Source: Propionicimonas sp.
GTDB lineage: Bacteria > Actinomycetota > Actinomycetes > Propionibacteriales > Propionibacteriaceae
DNA: 5,062 nt
NCBI GenBank assembly: GCA_031119515.1
Contig: JAVHXR010000005.1
Location: forward strand, 1-5,062
Reading direction: 5' to 3'
The notes under the pieces are model-generated. The model did not search any database and was not told the origin of the DNA. It was given only the letters and a program-made list of their open reading frames with translations. How positions within the stretch are numbered: the stretch's first letter is position 1; the number at the start of each line of letters is the position of its first letter. Positions 1-5,062 of the stretch are shown here, piece by piece. A program made the translations under genes and the position numbers.

Positions 1-1
1 C

Positions 2-817
<816 letters not shown>

Positions 818-825
818 CCCCGACC

Positions 826-847
826 CCGGCCGGCTCACGCCGGCCGG
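826..847 (+). terminator. GC-rich hairpin just after groL
   Basis: A perfect 9-bp stem (CCGGCCGGC / GCCGGCCGG) with a TCAC loop begins 9 bases after the groL stop codon. No T-tract follows. In high-GC actinobacteria such stems can act as weak terminators or protect the mRNA 3' end. The terminator role is inferred from position. Confidence 0.5.
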
Positions 848-873
848 CTGGGTCGAGAACTCCACCCACGCCT

Positions 874-907
874 GACGAGGGCGGTCCCGCGAGGGGCCGC
901 CCTCGTC
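874..907 (+). terminator. Strong intrinsic-type terminator hairpin downstream of groL
   Basis: The arms 874-888 and 893-907 pair over 15 bp with a single G-U wobble (t885-g896) and close on a GCGA tetraloop of the stable GNRA class. A short pyrimidine-rich stretch (TGCGTTTCCCC) follows, with no long U-run, as is common for actinobacterial terminators. It lies 57 bases after the groL stop and would end groL transcription before the repeat array and cutC. The structure is seen directly; its activity is inferred. Confidence 0.75.
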
Positions 908-918
908 TGCGTTTCCCC

Positions 919-1073
919 GCTGTCGGTGAGGGCTTGTGCTCGGGTCGTGGCTGTCGGTGAGGGCTTGTGCTCGGGCTGTGGCTGTCGGTGAGGGCTTGTG
1001 CTCGGGCTGTGGCTGTCGGTGAGGGCTCGTGCCCGGGTCGTGGCTGTCGGTGGGCAAGGCTGGCTGTCGGTGA
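919..1073. repeat. 31-bp tandem repeat array, four full and two partial copies
   Basis: Full copies lie at 919-949, 950-980, 981-1011 and 1012-1042. Each begins GCTGTCGGTGAGGGC. Copies 2 and 3 are identical. Copy 1 differs from them by a TC/CT swap at unit positions 27-28. Copy 4 differs from copy 1 by two T-to-C changes (unit positions 17 and 22). A shortened copy (1043-1062) and an 11-base start of another (1063-1073) follow, both keeping GCTGTCGGTG. The unit has no internal dyad and there are no spacers, so it is not a CRISPR array. Thirty-one is not a multiple of three, so the array does not encode a clean repeated peptide, although two frames stay open through it. Function is unknown: it could be a slippage-prone intergenic repeat, a protein-binding array, or part of a dispersed repeat family. 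Confidence 0.92.
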
Positions 1074-1156
1074 GCAGGGGGCCGGCCGAGCGGGGAGGCG
1101 GGCGGTGTTCTCGCGTGTCGAGGGGAAGCGCGGGGGACGGCTGCCATCATGGAGCC
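1074..1156. other. Leader region between the repeat array and cutC
   Basis: This is purine-rich, very GC-rich sequence with no recognisable gene or good -35 box. A weak -10-like hexamer CATCAT (1145-1150) sits exactly 6 bases before the cutC ATG, the spacing of actinobacterial leaderless promoters. A three-codon reading frame (ATG GAG CCA TGA, 1149-1160) ends overlapping the cutC start. The GGAG at 1151-1154 lies only 2 bases from the ATG, too close for a normal ribosome binding site. Confidence 0.4.
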
Positions 1157-1864
1157 ATGAGCGGTCTGCTCGAGGTGATCGCCCTTGGCCCGGCGGACGC
1201 CGAGCGCGCGGAAGCGGGCGGCGCCGACCGGATCGAACTGGTCGGCACGATGGACGAAGGCGGGCTGTCGCCGTCCCCGGGCCTGGTCGAGCAGGTGCGC
1301 GCCGCGACCTCGATCCAGCTCAGGGTGATGGTGCGGCTACGGGAGGGGTTCTCCACCGACGGCGGCGAGGCCGTCCGGCTGCAGGGCCTGATCGCGAGCT
1401 ACGCCGACGCCGGGGCGGACGGGATGGTGCTCGGCTACCTGAACGGTCTCGGCGAGGTGGATCGCGAAGTGGTCGGCGCGCTGACCGACGACGGCACCTG
1501 GCCGTGGACCTTCCACCGGGCCCTCGACTCGGTGCTCGACACCGATCGGGCGTGGCAGGTGCTGCGCGACCTGCCCCGGCTGGACCAGGTGCTGACGGCC
1601 GGGTCCGCGCGCGGGGTCGAGCAGGGGCTGGACGAACTGCTCGGACGGGCCAGGACCGACCCCTGGGCGGCCACCGTGATCATGGCCGGCGGCGGGCTGC
1701 GCGCCGAGGACGTGCCATGGCTGGCGCGGGCCGGGATCCGGGCGTTCCACATCGGCTCGGCGGCCCGACCCGGCGGCTCGTTCCGGGCCTACGTCGACGA
1801 GGCGCTGGTGCGCTCCTGGCGCCAGCTGGTCGACTCGGAGGTGCGGCACCGCCGCAACGGCTGA
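1157..1864 (+). CDS. cutC: CutC family protein (copper homeostasis CutC-like TIM barrel)
   Basis: The product is 235 residues, normal for the CutC family, and is predicted to be a soluble cytoplasmic TIM barrel. Family motifs appear in order: GGADRIEL (21-28), DEGGLSPSPGL (33-43), the strand LRVMVR (55-60), AGADGMVLGYL (85-95), TFHRALD (118-124), QVLTAG (144-149) and MAGGGL (176-181), then FHIGSAAR near residues 197-204. The reading frame stays open far upstream into the repeat array, but that extension is repeat-derived and arginine/glycine-rich. The ATG at 1157 places the conserved first strand (LLEVIALGP) at the N-terminus and is chosen. The usual early EVCVD strand is LEVIALG here, and the whole protein has no cysteine. 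CutC was named for copper tolerance in E. coli. That phenotype was later attributed to the small RNA MicL from the same locus, so the biochemical role is open. It converges with a CDF metal exporter gene. Confidence 0.88.
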   Translation: MSGLLEVIALGPADAERAEAGGADRIELVGTMDEGGLSPSPGLVEQVRAATSIQLRVMVRLREGFSTDGGEAVRLQGLIASYADAGADGMVLGYLNGLGEVDREVVGALTDDGTWPWTFHRALDSVLDTDRAWQVLRDLPRLDQVLTAGSARGVEQGLDELLGRARTDPWAATVIMAGGGLRAEDVPWLARAGIRAFHIGSAARPGGSFRAYVDEALVRSWRQLVDSEVRHRRNG

Positions 1865-1877
1865 CCCGGGGGTCAGC
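1860..1877. terminator. Inverted repeat spanning both convergent stop codons
   Basis: The arms GCTGACCC (1860-1867) and GGGTCAGC (1870-1877) are perfect complements around a GG centre, so RNA from either strand could form a 7-bp stem with a 4-base loop. The cutC TGA (1862-1864) is in one arm and the CDF gene's stop (TCA at 1873-1875, minus strand) is in the other. This could be a compact bidirectional terminator, but neither side carries a T-tract. Confidence 0.4.
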
Positions 1878-2775
1878 GCTCGTCGTTGGGCTCGATGTGC
1901 ACGAAAGTGGTGGTGCCCGGCAGCGCGGCGCCGACGGCGTCCTCGACGGCATCGGCCAGGTCGTGGCTGCGGGTGACCGTCCACTCTCCCGGCACCGTGA
2001 CGGTCGCGTACACGAATCGTTGCCGGCCGGACTCCCGGGTGCGGAGCTGCGCGATGTGCACCCGCGGGTCCCTGGCAACCCTGGCCAGGACCTCGCCCAC
2101 CGTCTCCACCTCTTCGGGTGGCAGGGTGCCGTCCAGCAGGCCGACCACCGATCGGCGCACCAGCCGGTAGCCGGTGAACAGGATGTTGGCGCCGACCACG
2201 AGCGCGATCACCGGGTCGAGCCAGGTCAGCCCGGTGATCGCCACCAGGCCGATCGCGACTAGCACTCCGAGCGACGTCCAGACGTCGGTCAGCAGGTGCT
2301 GACCGTCGGCCTCCAGGGTGATCGAGCGGTGCTTTCGGCCGGTGCGGATCAACAGCAGCCCGACGGCAAGGTTCAGCGCGGTCGCGAGCGCGAGCAACGC
2401 CAGGCCCATCCCGAGCTCCTCCAGCGGAACCGGCTGGAGCAGCCGGATCACGGCCCCGATCATGATCATCGCCGCCGCGACCAGGATCATCGATCCCTCG
2501 ACCGCCGCCGAGAAGTACTCCGCCTTGCCGTGGCCGAAGTCGTGGTTGTGGTCGGCCGGCTTCGCCGACAGCCGCAGCGCCCACAGGGCCACCCCCGCGG
2601 CGGCCACGTTCACCGTCGACTCGATCGCGTCGGACCACATGCCGATCGATCCGGTCAGCGCGGCTGCCCAGATCTTGATCCCGAGGATGACCACCGCCGC
2701 GCCCAGCGACAGCCACAGGAACCGCTCGAGCTTGCGGGTCGGAGGCGGCTGTGGGGCTGGCTTGGCGTGGGGCAC
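1873..2775 (-). CDS. Cation diffusion facilitator (CDF) family metal exporter
   Basis: The product is 300 residues, the usual CDF length, and is an inner-membrane proton-driven divalent metal antiporter that normally works as a homodimer. A short proline-rich N-terminus (1-14) is followed by about six membrane segments, roughly 19-40, 44-67, 88-112, 121-143, 163-183 and 186-206. A cytoplasmic ferredoxin-like C-terminal domain follows from about 213. An ungapped comparison with E. coli FieF puts transport-site residues at E52 and N56 (helix 2, motif SDAIESTVN) and H160 and D164 (helix 5, HLLTD). FieF has D, D, H, D there. The loop site is intact: D75, H78 and H82 in PADHNHDFGHGKAE. In the C-terminal domain only some FieF ligands are kept (His in SHDLAD, His in FVHIEP). 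The start is GTG at 2775, because an in-frame TAG lies four codons upstream. Metal specificity cannot be assigned. Both neighbours are separate transcription units by spacing or orientation. Confidence 0.93.
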   Translation of the reverse strand: MPHAKPAPQPPPTRKLERFLWLSLGAAVVILGIKIWAAALTGSIGMWSDAIESTVNVAAAGVALWALRLSAKPADHNHDFGHGKAEYFSAAVEGSMILVAAAMIMIGAVIRLLQPVPLEELGMGLALLALATALNLAVGLLLIRTGRKHRSITLEADGQHLLTDVWTSLGVLVAIGLVAITGLTWLDPVIALVVGANILFTGYRLVRRSVVGLLDGTLPPEEVETVGEVLARVARDPRVHIAQLRTRESGRQRFVYATVTVPGEWTVTRSHDLADAVEDAVGAALPGTTTFVHIEPNDER

Positions 2776-2781
2776 CGACCC

Positions 2782-2787
2782 ACCCTA
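2782..2787 (-). promoter_or_regulatory. Candidate -10 box of a leaderless CDF promoter
   Basis: On the minus strand TAGGGT matches TANNNT and is followed by exactly 6 bases and then the GTG start codon. This is the arrangement in which actinobacterial transcription starts at the first base of the start codon. No convincing -35 hexamer is seen 16-19 bp upstream. The purine stretch AGGGTGGG could instead be a ribosome binding site of a longer transcript, for example read-through from the Nudix operon. Confidence 0.45.
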
Positions 2788-2790
2788 TGA

Positions 2791-2814
2791 CAGGAACGAC
2801 CGACGCCGTTCCTG
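2791..2814. promoter_or_regulatory. Perfect 8-8-8 palindrome between Nudix gene and CDF gene
   Basis: The arms CAGGAACG (2791-2798) and CGTTCCTG (2807-2814) are exact complements separated by 8 bases. The palindrome ends 3 bases upstream of the candidate -10 box of the CDF gene (minus-strand sense), a position where an operator for a dimeric regulator would control initiation. It also begins 17 bases after the Nudix stop codon, so as RNA it could be a stem-loop terminator for that operon, though without a T-tract. The dyad is certain; which role it plays is not. Confidence 0.5.
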
Positions 2815-2831
2815 CCGAGACTCCGGTGGTC

Positions 2832-3410
2832 TCAGCCGTCGCGGCTGGGACGTTCGCCGTCCACAGGGACGGTCGACTCCTCCACCTTCCCGAGGTCGAC
2901 CGGCCACCGGGCAGACGACCGGGCGAGCCCGATGAGGGTGGCCACCCCGTCCGGCCACACCGGGTCGGGCAGGCCCGCCAGGCCGGCCACCGGCAGCCAG
3001 TCGCTGCCCTTGATGGTGAGCTGCTCGCCCTCGGTGTGACCGGCGGTGTCGACCTCGAACCGGTCGGTGAAGAGCACGAAGAAGGACTCGTCCTGGTGCA
3101 GGACCTGGTCGGAGTAGCCGTGCACGACGTCCCGGACGGCGACCGGCCCGATCAGCTGGTCTTCTGAGACCACAAGCCCGGTCTCCTCGGCGAGCTCCCG
3201 GACCGCGGCCTGCCGGGGGGTCTCGCCGGCGTCGATCCCGCCGCCGGGGGTCACCCACCACCGGCTGTCCGGGATGCCGGGGTCGGTGTCCACCATCAGC
3301 AGCACGTCGGTGCCGTCGGTGACCACCACCCGGGCGGCGCTACGGCGGCGGTGGGGACGAGACTGCGGTGCGACCGGTCGGTACCGACGCTCCCGGAACG
3401 GCTGGCTCAC
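2832..3410 (-). CDS. Nudix hydrolase
   Basis: The product is 192 residues, a soluble enzyme predicted to hydrolyse a nucleoside diphosphate linked to another moiety, with Mg2+ bound by the Nudix box. The box is complete and canonical at residues 57-79: G57, E63, then R71-E72-L73, E75-E76 and G78-L79, fitting GX5EX7REUXEEXGU. It is preceded by RWWVTPGGG (50-58). The catalytic core begins near SAARVVVTDG (24-33) after an arginine-rich N-terminus of about 23 residues. The chosen start is GTG at 3410, whose GTGA overlaps the stop of the upstream gene by 4 nt, implying translational coupling. The frame remains open further upstream, but that part reads antisense-like, arginine-rich sequence through the neighbouring gene. 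The loop after the box (VRDVVHGYSDQVLHQDESFFVLF) fits the general Nudix fold. The substrate cannot be predicted. It is the last gene of the three-gene operon. Confidence 0.92.
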   Translation of the reverse strand: MSQPFRERRYRPVAPQSRPHRRRSAARVVVTDGTDVLLMVDTDPGIPDSRWWVTPGGGIDAGETPRQAAVRELAEETGLVVSEDQLIGPVAVRDVVHGYSDQVLHQDESFFVLFTDRFEVDTAGHTEGEQLTIKGSDWLPVAGLAGLPDPVWPDGVATLIGLARSSARWPVDLGKVEESTVPVDGERPSRDG

Positions 3411-4102
3411 GGGCCCGGGAGGCCGACGGTGCCGAGGACTGCGCCGGACGGATCCTGGAACTCGACCGTCACCTCGCCCGGGGCGAGCTGGAACCCGAGC
3501 TGGCCGGAGGCGGTGTCGCCCGGACGGAGCACGGTGCTGGCAAGGAGCGGGTCGAGTTCGGGACCGTAGGCGATGCCGCGGCGCTCGCCGTCCGTCCCGA
3601 TCGCAACCGTGAACACGCCTCCGACCGCCAGTTCGCCGCTGGTGCCGGCCAGTTCCACGTCGAGTACCAGGTAGCTCGTACCGTCGGCGGGGGCGAGTTC
3701 CCCCTCCGGCGTCCAGCGGGCCGCAGTCACGGTCACGGTTCCCGCGCCGCTCGGCCCGGTCAGCGGCACCACCTTGCCCAGGTCGCCGCCCTCGACCTCC
3801 ACCGGCGCTGTCGGCACCGGGCTGGGGGACACGGCGGGGTTGGTGCCGAACGCGCCGGTCAGCACCCAGGCGGTCACGATCACCGCCACCACCACGACGG
3901 CGCCCACTGCCACGGCGACCATCGTCCACGGCCGGGGTCCGCCGCCGGGCGGCACCGGCGGGCCCGGCGGCAGCACCAGGTGCTGTGGGTCCGGCTGCTG
4001 CTGCGGCCAGGCCTGCTGCGGCGGCCATCCGGGGACGCCGGAGAGCGACGGCGGCGACCAGCCGGCCGGCGGGCGTCCCGGCTGCTGGGAAGGGTCGGTC
4101 AT
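3407..4102 (-). CDS. Proline-rich single-pass membrane protein with DUF4352-like extracellular domain
   Basis: The product is 231 residues. Residues 1-58 are rich in Pro, Gln and Trp (PGWPPQQAWPQQQPDP). One strong hydrophobic segment follows (about 60-82, rich in Val/Ala), then a short Pro/Ser linker (NPAVSPSPVPTAP), then a beta-rich domain (about 98-231). That domain follows the pattern of actinobacterial DUF4352-type immunoglobulin-like domains: a conserved SYLVLDVELAGTSG strand, GVFTVAIGTDGERRG, an LRPGDTASGQLGFQL turn and a closing VTVEFQDPSG strand. The N-terminus is predicted inside the cell and the domain outside. No lipobox cysteine is seen, so it is anchored by the helix. The start is ATG at 4102 (MTDPSQQ), overlapping the upstream stop as ATGA; the end overlaps the Nudix GTG. 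Function is unknown; ligand binding or cell-envelope sensing is only a guess from fold resemblance. Confidence 0.85.
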   Translation of the reverse strand: MTDPSQQPGRPPAGWSPPSLSGVPGWPPQQAWPQQQPDPQHLVLPPGPPVPPGGGPRPWTMVAVAVGAVVVVAVIVTAWVLTGAFGTNPAVSPSPVPTAPVEVEGGDLGKVVPLTGPSGAGTVTVTAARWTPEGELAPADGTSYLVLDVELAGTSGELAVGGVFTVAIGTDGERRGIAYGPELDPLLASTVLRPGDTASGQLGFQLAPGEVTVEFQDPSGAVLGTVGLPGP

Positions 4103-4956
4103 GGCCTGGGATCCGGCCGTTCGCCCTTGCCGAGGGCGAGTGCGACGACGAGGCCGAGCGCGAACGGCATCAGCCAGCACAGCGCCTGGGCCGCGGCGGA
4201 CGCGGCGTTCAGGGCCGACGCCAGGTAGAAGTCGTCGGCCAGCAGCGACATCCCGGCCACCAGCCCTGTCAGCCCGAAGGCGACCAGGTACAGCCGGCGG
4301 ACGTGGGCGGTGCGGTAGACGATCCGGGTGGACAGCCCGAAGGAGAGTGCGAGCATCACGATCGCGAGCGCGTTCACCAGGGCCCCGATGGCGAGCGTGA
4401 TCAGGACTGCCGGGGTGACGGTCCGCACCACCTGCCCGAGGCTCACCGAGGGCGGCGGGGGCTGGTAGCGCTGTCCGGCATCCGGTGGCGCGAACCACTG
4501 TGGGGTGCCGGGGGCCGGGAACTGCTGCGGGTTGAGCTCGGGCCTGGGCTGCATCGCCGGCGGTGCGGGGATCGAGCCGGTCACCGGCGCCGAGCCCGGG
4601 GTGAGCGGCTGCTGCGGCGACCAGGCCGGAACGGCCGCCAGGCCGGGTGGGGGTGGCTGCGCCGGCGGGGCCGGCGGCGCGGTGTGCGCGGCTCCCCACG
4701 CCGTCGGACTGGTGACCGCGCTGGTGACCACCTCGAACGCGAGTTGCGGGTCCCTTCCCGGAACGGTGGACGGGATCAGGCTCGCCAGGTCGGGGGTGTC
4801 CTGCTCCGGCGGGCTGAACACCGGCTGCCCGGACGGCGCCTCGGCACCGGCATGCACCTGCCGGGCCGGCGCCTCCAGGGGCGCGGCCGGCGGCTCGACG
4901 AACGCCGCGGGGCGCACGGTCGGCGCGTACTCGGGCCCGTCCCGCCAGGTAGCCAT
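4099..4956 (-). CDS. Proline-rich multi-pass membrane protein of unknown function
   Basis: The product is 285 residues and is not recognised as a named family. Residues 1-170 are low-complexity Pro/Ala/Gln (runs such as PPAPPAQPPPPG and QPPPPS), broken by a more ordered patch near 54-80 (PDLASLIPSTVPGRDPQLAFEV). The C-terminal part is hydrophobic, with likely membrane segments at about 183-207, 222-241 and 249-274, and positive residues (RIVYRTAHVRR) between the first two. A short charged tail (GKGERPDPRP) ends the protein. The start is ATG at 4956, chosen because MATWRDGPEY follows and a TAGCAT box lies 6 bases upstream. There is no purine-rich ribosome binding site, which fits a leaderless message. 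An ATG 8 bases further upstream is in another frame. It is the first gene of the operon and its stop overlaps the next start (ATGA). The proline-rich cytoplasmic tail resembles that of the next protein in composition, suggesting joint action at the membrane, which is inference. Confidence 0.82.
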   Translation of the reverse strand: MATWRDGPEYAPTVRPAAFVEPPAAPLEAPARQVHAGAEAPSGQPVFSPPEQDTPDLASLIPSTVPGRDPQLAFEVVTSAVTSPTAWGAAHTAPPAPPAQPPPPGLAAVPAWSPQQPLTPGSAPVTGSIPAPPAMQPRPELNPQQFPAPGTPQWFAPPDAGQRYQPPPPSVSLGQVVRTVTPAVLITLAIGALVNALAIVMLALSFGLSTRIVYRTAHVRRLYLVAFGLTGLVAGMSLLADDFYLASALNAASAAAQALCWLMPFALGLVVALALGKGERPDPRP

Positions 4957-4962
4957 GCGGCC

Positions 4963-4991
4963 ATGCTAGTGCGGGGGAGGAAGCGCGTCCC
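4963..4991 (-). promoter_or_regulatory. Candidate leaderless promoter of the three-gene operon
   Basis: On the minus strand, a -10 box TAGCAT (4963-4968) is followed by 6 bases and the ATG at 4956. A hexamer GGGACG (4986-4991) lies 17 bp upstream of the -10 and shares the central GAC with TTGACA. The spacing fits a housekeeping sigma promoter with transcription starting at the ATG. The lack of a ribosome binding site supports a leaderless transcript. Confidence 0.5.
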
Positions 4992-5022
4992 CGCCGTCGG
5001 TCCCGCGCTGGGGCCGGTGTAC

Positions 5023-5028
5023 TAGGCT
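5023..5028 (+). promoter_or_regulatory. Candidate divergent -10 box (TAGGCT) at the right edge
   Basis: TAGGCT matches TANNNT in the plus direction, and no open reading frame begins before the window ends. A purine-rich GGATAGGAA follows. The -35 region at 16-18 bp spacing is poor. It may drive a plus-strand gene beyond base 5062, divergent from the three-gene operon. The downstream gene is not visible, so the call rests on the hexamer alone. Confidence 0.3.
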
Positions 5029-5062
5029 GGATAGGAACGGCGCGGGGTACGTCGCCGCGAGA

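Noticed and set aside
919..1073. CRISPR array
   Set aside because: The 31-bp units are directly adjacent with no variable spacers, the unit has no terminal dyad, and no cas genes are present.
998..1156. N-terminal extension of the CutC frame into the repeat array
   Set aside because: The extension translates repeat sequence (LWLSVRARAR...) and GC-rich leader. The conserved CutC strand starts right at the ATG at 1157.
967..2262. Long plus-strand open frame starting inside the repeat array (431 codons)
   Set aside because: It starts at a repeat-encoded GTG, is dominated by Arg/Gly/Ala, runs out of frame through cutC and antisense through the CDF gene, and shows no family motif. It is a high-GC shadow.
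1337..2716. Minus-strand 459-codon frame over cutC and the CDF gene
   Set aside because: Composition is Arg/Gly/Pro-rich with no motifs, and the CDF protein in another minus-strand frame has full family conservation.
2791..2814. ECF sigma promoter (GGAAC with CGTT)
   Set aside because: GGAAC and CGTT are both present in the palindrome, but the distance between them is about half of the 16-19 bp needed for a -35/-10 pair.
3411..4028. Upstream extension of the Nudix frame
   Set aside because: It overlaps the DUF4352-like gene in another frame and is arginine/glycine-rich. The GTGA overlap at 3407-3410 gives a natural start just before the Nudix domain.
4103..4699. Upstream extension of the DUF4352-like protein frame
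   Set aside because: The extension is low-complexity Arg/Ala and overlaps the membrane segments of the upstream gene. The ATG at 4102 has the ATGA overlap and begins a typical MTDPSQQP proline-rich tail.
4971..4994. Hairpin GCGGGG / CCCCGC in the right intergenic region
   Set aside because: Only 6 bp of stem with a 12-base loop in very GC-rich DNA, which is expected by chance.
3985..5025. Plus-strand 346-codon frame opposite the operon
   Set aside because: It is the antisense of two proline-rich coding regions, giving an Arg/Gly-rich product with no motif. It is a shadow of high-GC coding sequence.

Overview
This is a high-GC chromosomal window with the features of an actinobacterium. The evidence is the strong G/C bias at third codon positions, GTG starts, a GroEL ending in GGMGGMDF, proline-rich membrane proteins, and TANNNT-N6-start arrangements that look like leaderless promoters. 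The exact genus cannot be read from the sequence. A member of the Nakamurellales, Pseudonocardiales or a nearby order is a guess.

Layout. (1) 2-817, plus strand: the 3' half of a chaperonin GroEL gene whose 5' end lies outside the window, followed by two GC-rich hairpins (826-847 and 874-907). The second is a strong terminator candidate. (2) 818-1156: no gene. Besides the hairpins it holds a tandem array of a 31-bp unit, with four full copies and two decayed ones (919-1073). (3) 1157-1864, plus strand: a CutC-family TIM-barrel protein. (4) 1873-2775, minus strand: a cation diffusion facilitator (CDF) exporter, convergent with cutC across 8 bp. A perfect 8-bp inverted repeat spans both stop codons. 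(5) 2776-2831: a short spacer with a perfect 8-8-8 palindrome (2791-2814) next to a candidate -10 box of the CDF gene. (6) 2832-4956, minus strand: a tight three-gene operon read right to left. The genes are a proline-rich multi-pass membrane protein, a proline-rich single-pass protein with an extracellular DUF4352-like domain, and a Nudix hydrolase. Both junctions are 4-nt stop/start overlaps (ATGA and GTGA). (7) 4957-5062: a promoter-bearing intergenic edge, with a likely leaderless promoter for the minus-strand operon and a possible divergent promoter for a plus-strand gene outside the window.

How the genes relate. GroEL is a housekeeping folding machine and ends its own transcription unit. 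CutC and the CDF exporter are both linked by family to metal homeostasis, but they converge and so are not co-transcribed. The three-gene operon is the least understood part: two membrane proteins of unknown function are coupled to a soluble Nudix enzyme. Nothing here amounts to a clear new defence or mobile system. The most rewarding items are the 31-bp array, the palindrome at the CDF promoter, the altered metal site of the CDF protein, and the coupled membrane/Nudix operon.
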